Positions 18,713 through 27,402 of a stretch of 64,000 nucleotides of DNA are shown here, piece after piece. The stretch spans positions 248,001 through 312,000 of the forward strand of contig CANMHT010000001.1 of assembly GCA_947497755.1 (NCBI GenBank). The letters are read 5' to 3'. The DNA comes from an uncultured Polaribacter sp. Its GTDB lineage: Bacteria; Bacteroidota; Bacteroidia; Flavobacteriales; Flavobacteriaceae. A model generated the notes under the pieces. That model worked only from the letters and a program-made list of their open reading frames with translations. It made no database searches and was not told the DNA's origin. A program made the position numbers and the translations under genes. Numbering within the stretch: the first letter of the stretch is position 1; each line of letters opens with the position of its first letter.

Positions 18713-18911
18713 AATATTTATTTTTGGGGGTTAAAATCTCTATCTTTAACGAAGTAACTATACTTAAATATTAATAAGTAATATTGAGGGGCACAATGGA
18801 GACTTATCTTACTTGCGTTCTAAGCTAATATAATGTTTTTATAAGCTGAATCAAACAAAACAACTTGAAAACACGTGTAAATACTTGTAAATCAGGTGTT
18901 ATTACCTGAAT

Positions 18912-18940
18912 AAAAAGCATCGCTATTAGCGATGCTTTTA
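18912..18940 (-). terminator. Terminator after the cystatin-like gene
   Basis: A 12-bp stem (18913-18924 with 18928-18939) and a three-base loop, followed on the minus strand by TTTTT. It is 30 bases past the stop at 18969. Confidence 0.8.
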
Positions 18941-18968
18941 AAAAAACAAGGTTTAAACTTAGTAGAAA

Positions 18969-19256
18969 CTAATCAATATTTTTAATTGAAATAATGTGTG
19001 CTCTACCTTCTAAAGGCTTGTAAATGTTTACCATTGCACTTCCATTGGCAGCATATGGAGTTACAATTTTTGAATTACAGAAAAATCTGTAGTTCATTCC
19101 AGCTACCACTTGTTGTGATACAGCTACAGGAGAATACTCAACTCCAATAATGTTTTCCATTGCTTCATTAAACGCTTGTTCCGCTTGGTTATCAATGTTG
19201 CATGAAAATGTTGAAAAAGCTCCAACCAATTGTGTTTGTTCTTGTACTAATGACAT
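18969..19256 (-). CDS. Stefin (type A cystatin)-like small protein
   Basis: 95 residues, no signal peptide. The sequence follows a stefin: an N-terminal segment with VGAF, a helix (NQAEQAFNEAMENII), then QVVAGMNYRFFC, in which Gln49-Gly53 match the QxVxG hairpin that cystatins insert into papain-like proteases, followed by beta-strands to SIKNID. The length is that of a type A cystatin (about 98 aa). The usual Gly near the N-terminus is represented by Gly12, and no second-hairpin Pro-Trp is present, as in stefins. It is likely an intracellular inhibitor of a C1 protease, or a cystatin fold used otherwise. It stands alone with its own terminator. Confidence 0.75.
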   Translation of the reverse strand: MSLVQEQTQLVGAFSTFSCNIDNQAEQAFNEAMENIIGVEYSPVAVSQQVVAGMNYRFFCNSKIVTPYAANGSAMVNIYKPLEGRAHIISIKNID

Positions 19257-19377
19257 GATTAAAATTTTTTAAGGTTAATTTGAGTACTAAAATTAATGAC
19301 TTAAAAAGATGAAAAATAGCGGTGAAACTCCTGTTTTTAATTTAGAGTAGAGTTACCTAACTGTAATTAGTGAGAAT

Positions 19378-19402
19378 ACATACAAAGAGCTATTTTGTAT
19401 GT
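19378..19402 (-). terminator. Stem-loop downstream of psd (weak terminator)
   Basis: Perfect 9-bp stem (19378-19386 with 19394-19402) and a seven-base loop, about 80 bases past the psd stop on the minus strand. No T-run follows, so it may be a 3'-end stabiliser or belong to the cystatin-like gene's leader. Confidence 0.4.
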
Positions 19403-19482
19403 AGAGGTTTTACCATAATAAGAGATATGGTTAGATTAACTGTTATAATTTAATGTGTAGAAAAACTAAAAATGAATGAGCT

Positions 19483-20361
19483 TTAAATGCCAATTTTTTC
19501 ACCCATTTTTACAAAAGTTTCTAATTTATTTTTAGTGTTTTCTAAAATATCAGCATCGATTGTAATTTTATCTCGATCAATTAACAAAACAATAGTAGAA
19601 CCACCAAAGGCAAAATAGCCCATTTCATCACCTTTGTTTATTGGAGTGTTGGCGGTATAGGTTTCAAAAATACTACCCACCATAGTTGCGCCAACAGGAG
19701 CAATAAGAATATTCCCTTTATCTTCTGTTTTTAAAGTGCAAAACTCACGTTTGTTTTCACAAAATACTTTGGTAAAATTCTGAGCTAAAGCATAAGGAGA
19801 AACAGAGAGGTAACTTCCTTTTATTTTTGTGGATACAGATGGAGTTCCTGCATAAGGAAAATGATAACGATGATAATCGTTAGGAGCGAGCCTTAAGATA
19901 AGCAGAGAGGCATTTTTATAGGTTTCTGCTAACTTGATGTCATTTAAAAATTCTGCAAGCGTAAATTGTCTTCCTTTGATAAAAAAGTTATGTACATCAG
20001 AAACTTTTTCAAAAGCAAGGAGTTTCCCATCGCCTGGAGAAACAAATCCTTCTTCTATAGGTCTCGCATTGGGTTTTAATTTTCTATAAAAAAAATCGTT
20101 GAAAGAAGTAAACTCAGAAATCTTTTTTGCAGACTCTGACATGTCTATATTTAATTGATTTACAAAACCTTCAATTTTTTTTGTAGAAGAAGCTTTATCC
20201 ATTTTTTTTCCATAGAACTCAGAAATAAATTTACGTTTTGCTATGGGAAGAATAGCTTTTTTTCCAAAAGGATTATCATACAAAAACTTTAATAGTCCCT
20301 CTGAAGGAGGTGTTTCAGTATGTACTTTATTGGTTTTTCTATTTATAAATTTTATTTCCAT
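19483..20361 (-). CDS. psd: Phosphatidylserine decarboxylase proenzyme
   Basis: 292-residue pyruvoyl-dependent enzyme making phosphatidylethanolamine from phosphatidylserine at the inner membrane. The self-cleavage site is GGST within YFAFGGSTIVLL near residue 253, where Ser becomes the pyruvoyl group. LAPNDYHRYHFP near residue 160 carries the conserved His pair and VSPGDGKLL near residue 108 the conserved Asp region. It is the long bacterial form (about 290-300 aa) rather than the short archaeal-type Psd. The ATG at 20361 gives full length. Confidence 0.95.
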   Translation of the reverse strand: MEIKFINRKTNKVHTETPPSEGLLKFLYDNPFGKKAILPIAKRKFISEFYGKKMDKASSTKKIEGFVNQLNIDMSESAKKISEFTSFNDFFYRKLKPNARPIEEGFVSPGDGKLLAFEKVSDVHNFFIKGRQFTLAEFLNDIKLAETYKNASLLILRLAPNDYHRYHFPYAGTPSVSTKIKGSYLSVSPYALAQNFTKVFCENKREFCTLKTEDKGNILIAPVGATMVGSIFETYTANTPINKGDEMGYFAFGGSTIVLLIDRDKITIDADILENTKNKLETFVKMGEKIGI

Positions 20362-20415
20362 AGAACTACGAGTATTTGGAAAGGTAAATGTAAGAGATTA
20401 AAGTTGGTAATAAAT

Positions 20416-20447
20416 AAAAAAAGCACTCAAATTTGAGTGCTTTTTTT
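20416..20447 (-). terminator. Terminator after the dual PPIase gene
   Basis: A 16-bp perfect stem (AAAAAAAGCACTCAAA and its complement) 14 bases past the PPIase stop, flanked by A/T runs on both sides, so it can work in either direction. Confidence 0.85.
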
Positions 20448-20461
20448 ATTTGAAAATGTAT

Positions 20462-21394
20462 TTATTTAACATTCATTAATTCTACATCAAAAATTAAGGT
20501 TGCATTAGGAGGGATTACTCCACCGGCACCTGTTGCTCCATAAGCCAAATCAGAAGGGATAACTAAACGAGCTTTATCACCAACTTTTAATAACTGAATT
20601 CCTTCATCCCAACCAGCAATAACTTGTCCAACTCCAATAGCAAAATCTATTGGTTGTTTGCGTTTGTAAGAAGAGTCAAAAACAGTTCCGTCTAATAACT
20701 GGCCTTTATAGTGTACAGAAACCATAGCTCCTTTAGTAGCTTGTTTTCCGCTTCCTTCTTGTAAAATTTTATAACGTAATCCGCTAGGTGTTTCATCATA
20801 ACCAGCAGCAACTTGATCCAACAATTCTTTTTGTTTTGCTTTTTCTTCAGCTTCGCGTTTTGCTCTAGCTCCTTCAAAAGTTCTAAAAGCTTCAACTGCA
20901 TTAAAGTTTTCTGCAGCTTCACCAACTCTAATAATTTCTAGAGTTTCAATTTTATCTCCTTGAGAAATGATATCAACGATATCTTGACCTTCAACAACGC
21001 TTCCAAAAACAGTGTGCTTGTTATCTAACCAAGGAGTAGGAACATGAGTAATGTAAAATTGAGAACCATTGGTTGCAGGGCCTGCATTTGCCATGGCTAA
21101 TTTACCTGGTGCATCGTGTTTTAATTCTGGATGAAACTCATCGTCAAATTTATATCCTGGATTTCCTGTTCCAGTACCTTGAGGACATCCTCCTTGAATC
21201 ATAAAATCAGAAATAACTCTATGAAAAGTTAAATCATCATAATAAGGAGTTCCTTGTGGTTTTACAGCATTTTCTAAATTTCCTTCAGCTAAAGCAACAA
21301 AGTTACCTACTGTTCCAGGAGTTTTTTCAAATTCTAAATTCACTAAGATTTCTCCTCTATTTGTGTTGAATTTAGCATAGATTCCGTTATTCAT
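20462..21394 (-). CDS. Dual-family peptidylprolyl isomerase: cyclophilin-FKBP fusion
   Basis: 310 residues with two prolyl isomerase domains in order. Residues ~1-165 are cyclophilin (FHRVISDFMIQGGCP, FDDEFHPELKHDAPGKLAMANAGPATNGSQFYI split around the usual active Arg, Phe, Gln). Residues ~200-310 are FKBP (VSVHYKGQLLDGTVFDSS, VIAGWDEGIQLLKVGDKARL, YGATGAGGVIPPNATLIFDVELM). The linker is a charged helix (AKREAEEKAKQKELLDQVA). It lacks a signal peptide, so it acts in the cytoplasm in protein folding. Dual-family immunophilins of this order are known from Flavobacterium. It lies 25 bases after the outer-membrane protein gene. Confidence 0.95.
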   Translation of the reverse strand: MNNGIYAKFNTNRGEILVNLEFEKTPGTVGNFVALAEGNLENAVKPQGTPYYDDLTFHRVISDFMIQGGCPQGTGTGNPGYKFDDEFHPELKHDAPGKLAMANAGPATNGSQFYITHVPTPWLDNKHTVFGSVVEGQDIVDIISQGDKIETLEIIRVGEAAENFNAVEAFRTFEGARAKREAEEKAKQKELLDQVAAGYDETPSGLRYKILQEGSGKQATKGAMVSVHYKGQLLDGTVFDSSYKRKQPIDFAIGVGQVIAGWDEGIQLLKVGDKARLVIPSDLAYGATGAGGVIPPNATLIFDVELMNVK

Positions 21395-21419
21395 AATTGT
21401 ATTATTTATTCTTGTATTC

Positions 21420-22982
21420 TTATTTTTTTGTGTTTAAAACAGACAAACTATATGTAAGTCCGATATTGATATTTGTTGAGTTAACATTTCCAAAAGGAGA
21501 AATCATTTGTCCTCCAGAAACATTTACAGCAAAATCGTCATTAATATGATAATTTATTCCAGCAATAGGTCTAATTAAAATTCCTTCACCAGCATCAACT
21601 CTTCCTCCACCAGCAACACCAACTCCAGTTTCTAAAAATAAAGAAAACTTTTCGTCCAAAAATTTATTAGATCGTATTCCTAGTCCAAAAACTCCGTGAG
21701 CATAACCACCAGATTTTCCTTCATAGGCAAAAGAAGCTTCTCCAGAAATATAAAAACGATGATTGATATCGTATAATAATTTTAAAGCGATTAATTGTAG
21801 GTTACTATCAGGAATTCCAAATTTAGCAACATCAAAATAGGTCTGATTTTGGAAATTAATACCAATTCCTTGGGTTTTTATAGTCGTCATTTTTTCTTTG
21901 GTAAACGGATGATGTGATCCACCAGTTAATCCATAATATTTTAAACTAAAACCAGCTGTATAAGCTTCAAAGGTACCACCAATAGCTCTATGATAACCTC
22001 CATGAGCACTAACTCCAATTTTTTTAGAAAGTTTAATGTCAAAACCAGCATTTGGATACATGGTTAAACCACCTTCAGGATAAATTCTTCCTCCTGCAGC
22101 TCCAATACCAAACTTACCAAAAAAGTTTACATATTTTGTCTCGATAAAGTTTTTACCAATACCAAAAAATAAATCCATAAAACCAGAAGTTAACCCACCA
22201 TACATAGCATCTACATGTGCATAAATAAAGGTGTTAGAGGTTAAGTAACGTTGGTATTCAAAACCTAACACAGATAAGGTCTGTCTAATAGGTTTAAATT
22301 TAGGAGTTGTACTAGCATCTGTCCTAGACATTCCAATTGGGAAAAAATAATCAAAAGTAATTTGTTGTACACTCTTAACAGCTGGAGCTTTCCAAAAAGC
22401 ATCGTTCTTTTGATTGGCAATTTTAAATTCTTTTTGAGCTTTTTTATATGAACTATATCGTAATGTTGTTGGAATTTCTACAAAGAAAGAAAAGTTATCG
22501 TCTTTTTGAATTCCAGTAAAAAAGTTCATAAATCCATATTGTACTCCAAAAGAATACCCTTTCATTTTGTATTGTAAACCAATATTAGAAAATAGAATTC
22601 CACCACCATTTACTAGAGATCGATATCCACCACCTCCACCAAAATGTACATTGGCATCGAAGTATAAGTTTTTATATAGCTTTTTATTAATACCTAAGTT
22701 TACTCCCAAAGTAAAAAGTCCACCTTGATCTCCAGTAATTGCAGTATGAAATCCAACTCCAGAATACAACCAATCTGTTAAGGTGAAATTATAGTTTAAT
22801 CCAACAAAGCCCATTTTAGCATCCAAAGGATAAGTAACTTTATCTAAGGGTTGTTCAATTAAAATATAGTTTAATCGAATTTTATTATGAAGAGTTCTGC
22901 CTTCAATGTCGGTATCATTATTAGTTTGTGAAAAGGCGTTTAAACCAATAAAAATTAAAAATAATAAGGCAACTTTTTTCAT
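21420..22982 (-). CDS. Predicted outer-membrane beta-barrel protein
   Basis: 520 residues. The signal peptide MKKVALLFLIFIGLNAFSQ ends at the Ser-Gln junction typical of the group. The rest is rich in Gly and aromatic residues, with alternating amphipathic strands (KMGFVGLNYNFTL, LFTLGVNLGINKKLY, INIGLTYSLSVL) as in beta-barrels. The C-terminus ends in a strand without the classic terminal Phe. No named family is recognised. It sits upstream of the PPIase gene and may share its transcript. The role is probably structural or transport at the outer membrane. Confidence 0.8.
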   Translation of the reverse strand: MKKVALLFLIFIGLNAFSQTNNDTDIEGRTLHNKIRLNYILIEQPLDKVTYPLDAKMGFVGLNYNFTLTDWLYSGVGFHTAITGDQGGLFTLGVNLGINKKLYKNLYFDANVHFGGGGGYRSLVNGGGILFSNIGLQYKMKGYSFGVQYGFMNFFTGIQKDDNFSFFVEIPTTLRYSSYKKAQKEFKIANQKNDAFWKAPAVKSVQQITFDYFFPIGMSRTDASTTPKFKPIRQTLSVLGFEYQRYLTSNTFIYAHVDAMYGGLTSGFMDLFFGIGKNFIETKYVNFFGKFGIGAAGGRIYPEGGLTMYPNAGFDIKLSKKIGVSAHGGYHRAIGGTFEAYTAGFSLKYYGLTGGSHHPFTKEKMTTIKTQGIGINFQNQTYFDVAKFGIPDSNLQLIALKLLYDINHRFYISGEASFAYEGKSGGYAHGVFGLGIRSNKFLDEKFSLFLETGVGVAGGGRVDAGEGILIRPIAGINYHINDDFAVNVSGGQMISPFGNVNSTNINIGLTYSLSVLNTKK

Positions 22983-23073
22983 AAGGCTTTTGTTTATTAG
23001 CGTGTTTTTAGTTGAATATGATAGTAAAAGTACTTAAACTGTTGAAATTAAGGATGAATCGTTTCTAAACATT

Positions 23074-24663
23074 TTATTTAAACTCACTAACAAAATGCAA
23101 TTTTATTGACGGAAATTTGCTTTGTGTCATTTGAATGGTAAAAGCAGAATCAGCTAAAAACACCAATTGTCCTTGTTTGTCTTTTGCTAAATAACGTTGT
23201 TTTACTCTCTTAAACTCTTTAAATTCTTCACTTTTTTCATCTTCTGCTTCTACCCAACAAGCTTTATGAACATGTAAATTTTCATAAGAGCATTTAGCTC
23301 CATACTCGTGTTCTAATCGGTATTGAATTACTTCATACTGTAAGGCTCCAACAGTTCCAATAACTCTACGGCCATTCATATCTAAAGTAAATAATTGGGC
23401 AACACCTTCATCCATTAGCTGATCTAATCCTTTGTATAATTGCTTTGCTTTCATAGGATCAGCATTATTTACATAACGGAAATGCTCTGGTGAGAAACTA
23501 GGAATTCCTTTAAAGTTTAATTTTTCTCCTTCTGTTAAAGTATCTCCAATTTTAAAATTCCCTGTATCGTGTAATCCAACAATATCCCCAGGATACGATT
23601 CATCAACAATTTCTTTCTTCTCTGCGAAAAAAGCATTTGGACTTGAGAATTTTACTTTTTTGCCATTTCTAACATGTAAATAAGGAGCATTTCTTTTAAA
23701 TGTACCAGATACAATTTTTACAAAGGCTAATCTATCTCTATGTTTAGGATCCATATTAGCATGAATTTTAAACACAAATCCAGTCATTTTTTCTTCCTTA
23801 GAATCTACTAAGCGTTCTTCTGCTTTTTTTGGTTGTGGAGTAGGAGCAATTTCTATAAATGCATCTAACAACTCTTTCACTCCAAAGTTATTTAAGGCAG
23901 AACCAAAAAATACAGGTTGTAAAGTTCCGTTTAAGTATTCTTGAGCATCAAACTTTGGATATACTTCATAAACCAATTCTAACTCTTCACGTAAAGTTTC
24001 TGCAGCTTCATCTCCAATTACGTTATCAAGTTCAGGATTAGAAACATCATCAAATTCTATTCCTTCAGAAATAGTAGTCTTATTATCTCCAGAAAATAAG
24101 TTGATTTTCTTTTCCCAAATGTTGTAAATTCCTTTAAAATCATATCCCATTCCAATAGGAAAACTCATAGGAGTTACTCGTAAACCAAGTTTTTGTTCAA
24201 CTTCATCTAACAAGTCAAAAGCATCTTTTCCTTCTCTGTCTAGTTTATTGATAAAAACTAACATCGGGATATTACGCATTCTACAAACCTCTACAAGTTT
24301 TTCTGTTTGGGGCTCAACTCCTTTTGCAACATCAATTACAACAATAACACTATCTACAGCAGTTAAAGTTCTAAAAGTATCTTCAGCAAAATCTTTATGT
24401 CCAGGAGTATCTAGAATGTTAATTTTTTTGTCTTTGTAGATAAATGCCAACACAGAAGTAGCTACAGAAATACCACGTTGTCTTTCAATTTCCATAAAGT
24501 CAGAAGTAGCTCCTTTTTTAATCTTATTGTTTTTAACGGCTCCCGCCTCTTGTATAGCGCCACCAAAAAGTAATAACTTTTCGGTTAAAGTTGTTTTACC
24601 TGCATCTGGATGCGAAATAATTCCAAATGTTCTTCTACGTTGTATTTCTTCTAATAAACTCAT
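23074..24663 (-). CDS. prfC: Peptide chain release factor 3
   Basis: 529-residue translational GTPase that removes RF1/RF2 from terminated ribosomes. G1 is SHPDAGKTT (residues 17-25), switch II DTPGHKDF, NKLDR gives base specificity, and RQRGISV is the switch I region. The C-terminal domain includes NADPMKAKQL and VGALQYEVIQYRLEHEYG, diagnostic of RF3 over EF-G. Full length, with a -7-type box 18 bases before the start. Confidence 0.98.
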   Translation of the reverse strand: MSLLEEIQRRRTFGIISHPDAGKTTLTEKLLLFGGAIQEAGAVKNNKIKKGATSDFMEIERQRGISVATSVLAFIYKDKKINILDTPGHKDFAEDTFRTLTAVDSVIVVIDVAKGVEPQTEKLVEVCRMRNIPMLVFINKLDREGKDAFDLLDEVEQKLGLRVTPMSFPIGMGYDFKGIYNIWEKKINLFSGDNKTTISEGIEFDDVSNPELDNVIGDEAAETLREELELVYEVYPKFDAQEYLNGTLQPVFFGSALNNFGVKELLDAFIEIAPTPQPKKAEERLVDSKEEKMTGFVFKIHANMDPKHRDRLAFVKIVSGTFKRNAPYLHVRNGKKVKFSSPNAFFAEKKEIVDESYPGDIVGLHDTGNFKIGDTLTEGEKLNFKGIPSFSPEHFRYVNNADPMKAKQLYKGLDQLMDEGVAQLFTLDMNGRRVIGTVGALQYEVIQYRLEHEYGAKCSYENLHVHKACWVEAEDEKSEEFKEFKRVKQRYLAKDKQGQLVFLADSAFTIQMTQSKFPSIKLHFVSEFK

Positions 24664-24680
24664 CTACAAAATTTGAGGTG

Positions 24681-24688
24681 CAAATGTA
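24681..24688 (-). promoter_or_regulatory. Predicted -7 box of the prfC promoter
   Basis: TACATTTG on the minus strand matches the Bacteroidota consensus TAnnTTTG and lies 18-25 bases before the prfC ATG. No clear -33 TTG was found. Confidence 0.5.
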
Positions 24689-24777
24689 CGTTTTTATTCT
24701 ATAATTTTTTTTAACTCAGTAAGATAAAATCTTTCACTTTTAAAGTTTAAAATGTCGATTAATTAAATTTTAGTAAT

Positions 24778-24785
24778 TACATTTG
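24778..24785 (+). promoter_or_regulatory. Predicted -7 box just before the tlpA-like gene
   Basis: TACATTTG ends four bases before the ATG at 24790, which would put the start of the mRNA at or next to the initiation codon. The -33 region lacks an exact TTG. Confidence 0.4.
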
Positions 24786-24789
24786 AGTG

Positions 24790-25272
24790 ATGAAAAGAAT
24801 CGTTTTTTTAGTAATTACTTTCATTTTTTTGAGCTGTAAAGAATCTCAAAAAGATAATGATACGTATAATGCTATCGAAAAACTTACCCATTTAGTTGAT
24901 TTACAAAACAAGACGTTTGATTTGTCATCTTTAAAAGGAAAGAAAGTAGTACTTAATTACTGGGCAACTTGGTGTTCACCATGTAAAGAAGAAATGCCAA
25001 GTATGCTTTCTGCAAAAGAAAAACTAAAAAACGAAAATTACCTTTTTGTTTTAGTATCTGACGAACCTGTTGAAGAAATAACAGCGTTTAAGAAAAAACA
25101 TTCATATGATTTTGTTTTTTTAAAGTCGATAAAACCTCTCAATAATCAAAAGATTTATGCACTACCAACAACGTTTGTATTTAACTCGTCTGGTAAAAAA
25201 GTAGATAAAATAGTAGGAGCAATAACCTGGGATACTGCAAAAATGATTGATAAACTAAAAAAGATAAAATGA
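24790..25272 (+). CDS. TlpA-like thiol-disulfide lipoprotein
   Basis: 160 residues. The signal peptide with lipobox FLSC anchors it in an envelope membrane facing the periplasm. The thioredoxin fold has the active-site motif WCSPC in NYWATWCSPCKEEMP and the cis-Pro loop YALPTTFVF. It is close to ResA/TlpA reductases, which keep exported Cys residues reduced. ATG at 24790 preferred over a GTG one codon upstream. Its end overlaps the next gene (ATGA), which encodes a Cys-rich-motif protein, a possible redox client. Confidence 0.9.
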   Translation: MKRIVFLVITFIFLSCKESQKDNDTYNAIEKLTHLVDLQNKTFDLSSLKGKKVVLNYWATWCSPCKEEMPSMLSAKEKLKNENYLFVLVSDEPVEEITAFKKKHSYDFVFLKSIKPLNNQKIYALPTTFVFNSSGKKVDKIVGAITWDTAKMIDKLKKIK

Positions 25273-26465
25273 AAAAGATCATAGTATTTACAGTGTTTTT
25301 ATTTGTTCTTGGATGTGCAAAAAAAGAGCTTAAAATAGAAACGATTTCCTTTAATTTTGGAGAGAACAATGCAGCACCAAGTTTGGTGAGTCAAAATGGA
25401 AAATTATCATTGTCTTGGTTAAGTTCTATAAAAGGAAAAGAAGCAACCTTGTTTTATAGTCAGTTAAAAGATAATCGTTGGCAATCTCCTACTAAAATTA
25501 CTTCTGGAAATGATTGGTTTGTAAATTGGGCAGATTTCCCAACTAATGCTACTAATGGAAATGTATTGTTAACAAGTCATCTTCAAAAATCTGCTAACGG
25601 AACATATACCTATGATATTGTTTTAAATTTAAGAACTTTAGAAGGAGAAGTAATTAAAGAAAATTTTTTATTGAATACAGATGGAATGAAAGCAGAGCAT
25701 GGTTTTGTAAGTGTGATTCCGAATAAAAAAGATGGTTTTTTAATAACTTGGTTGGATGGTAGAAATACTGTAAAAGAAATGTCTAATAGTGATCATAAAG
25801 CCATGACAATTAGAACGGCAGAAGTTTCTTCTGATGGAACTATTTTTAATGAAACACAATTGGATGGAAGAACTTGTGATTGTTGTCAAACATCTATAAC
25901 AATGTCAAAAAACGGACCTGTAATTGTTTATAGAGATCGTAGTAGACATGAGATTAGAGATATTTATTTTTCTCAAAAAAAAGAGAATATTTGGTCTACT
26001 CCTCAACCTGTTTTTAATGATGATTGGAAAATTAATGGATGTCCAGTTAATGGTCCTAAAATTACTGCTAGTTCAAAAAATACTGCTGTAGCTTGGTTTA
26101 CAGTTCAAGAAGAAAAATCGAAGGTTAAAGTGGCATTTATGTCTAATGAAAACCGTTTTGAAACTCCAGTTAAAATAAATGATTATGAGACATTAGGCAG
26201 AGTAGATATAGCTTTTATAAATGAAAGTGATGTACTTGTTAGTTTTATGGAAACGGAAAAGGATATCACTTATTTAAGGTGCAAAAAAGTGTCAAAAAAT
26301 GGCGTAGTTTCAAAATCAATAACAATAGCAGAAGTAGATTCTAGAAGAAATACAGGAGTACCTCAATTAGAGGTGTTAAATGGGGCTGCTTATTTTGTTT
26401 GGACAACTTCTGTTGATGGTAAAAAACAATTAAAATCTGTAAAAGTTGATATTGATAGTTTATAA
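25269..26465 (+). CDS. Sialidase-like (BNR-type) lipoprotein with CDCC motif
   Basis: 398 residues. Lipobox VLGC with Cys at 16. The mature part shows repeated strands of a six-bladed propeller of the exo-alpha-sialidase/BNR type (SLSWLSSIKG, ITWLDGRN, VIVYRDRSRHEIRDIYFS, VAWFTVQEE). A striking motif, RTCDCCQTS with Cys203, Cys205 and Cys206, is kept in a bacteroidete family usually annotated 'exo-alpha-sialidase', but the Arg triad of true sialidases cannot be confirmed here. It is translationally coupled with the thioredoxin-like gene upstream. I suggest the CDCC thiols bind a metal or are reduced by that partner. Confidence 0.8.
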   Translation: MKKIIVFTVFLFVLGCAKKELKIETISFNFGENNAAPSLVSQNGKLSLSWLSSIKGKEATLFYSQLKDNRWQSPTKITSGNDWFVNWADFPTNATNGNVLLTSHLQKSANGTYTYDIVLNLRTLEGEVIKENFLLNTDGMKAEHGFVSVIPNKKDGFLITWLDGRNTVKEMSNSDHKAMTIRTAEVSSDGTIFNETQLDGRTCDCCQTSITMSKNGPVIVYRDRSRHEIRDIYFSQKKENIWSTPQPVFNDDWKINGCPVNGPKITASSKNTAVAWFTVQEEKSKVKVAFMSNENRFETPVKINDYETLGRVDIAFINESDVLVSFMETEKDITYLRCKKVSKNGVVSKSITIAEVDSRRNTGVPQLEVLNGAAYFVWTTSVDGKKQLKSVKVDIDSL

Positions 26466-26493
26466 ATTAACTTTTAAGCCATTGTTATAAAAG

Positions 26494-27372
26494 TTAATTA
26501 CCTAAAAAAATAAAAGTATTTACGTAAAAACTTTTTGGAGTTGTATTTATATTTTTAAAATTGTTTTGATTAAAACTTATATTGTGAATATGTGAATGGT
26601 TAGTTGTGATTTTTTTCTCTGAAGGAGCATAAATATTAGTGGCGGATCTACTACTTCTTTCTAATAAAAGTCCATATTTGGTGCCAGAAATACCTCCAGT
26701 TGTATGATAACTAAAATTAGTTGTAAAAAGAGCTTCTTGAGAGTCACTGAAAGGAAAGCTTTCATCAACCCCTTTAAATTTTACCTCATCAAGAACATAA
26801 TCGTTAATTGTTATATTTGTACTATTAGGGGTAGAATTATTTGTGTTTAGAGTTATTTTAGGTAAATGATTTGTCTTTAATTGTAAATAATTATTTCCCA
26901 AAGTTTTTCCAAATTTAGATGCTACTTCATCTACTTTAGACTGTGTTATATAGGTTTCTGTAGTGTTTGGTAAATGAGTGGTCATTCCTAATTGATTCAT
27001 AGCATTGGCCTTTTGAGAAGTAGTAAGCTCGTTTAACGCTCTACCATCTAATTTAACCCACCCTTTATGATCTGATATTTGAATACTTTGTTTTATATCT
27101 CCAATAGCAATACCTCTTATAGATAACCAATTATTAATATATATATATAACCCTTTAATGCTACAATCTGTACAATACACAATTAAACCTTCTGCAGGAT
27201 TTTGAATAGCATCTCTTTGAGCCTGAGTTAACCTTGAAAGTAATACCCCTTTATTAGAGGATTTTAACTCTAAGATAGACGAAGCATTGGGTGTATTGGT
27301 ACCAATACCTCTTTGTGCATAATTACTTGCGCAATAACAAATAAATAGAATAAGACAAAAAATATTTTTCAT
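26494..27372 (-). CDS. Secreted phage-collar-like protein, paralogue 3 of 3
   Basis: 292 residues. Signal peptide to SNYAQ, then an N-terminal block (GIGTNTPNASSILELKSSNKG, RDAIQNPAEGLIVYCTDC) common to many flavobacterial secreted proteins. The middle, GDIKQSIQISDHKGWVKLDGR, resembles the phage tail collar fold start. The C-terminus has NHSHIH and ends VNTFIFLGN. It shares all three blocks with the next two genes upstream, separated from them by 30-base gaps. The function is unknown; adhesin, fibre tip or ligand-binding protein are possibilities. Confidence 0.8.
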   Translation of the reverse strand: MKNIFCLILFICYCASNYAQRGIGTNTPNASSILELKSSNKGVLLSRLTQAQRDAIQNPAEGLIVYCTDCSIKGLYIYINNWLSIRGIAIGDIKQSIQISDHKGWVKLDGRALNELTTSQKANAMNQLGMTTHLPNTTETYITQSKVDEVASKFGKTLGNNYLQLKTNHLPKITLNTNNSTPNSTNITINDYVLDEVKFKGVDESFPFSDSQEALFTTNFSYHTTGGISGTKYGLLLERSSRSATNIYAPSEKKITTNHSHIHNISFNQNNFKNINTTPKSFYVNTFIFLGN

Positions 27373-27402
27373 AATTTTATAATGATATTAGTAGTTATAT
27401 AG

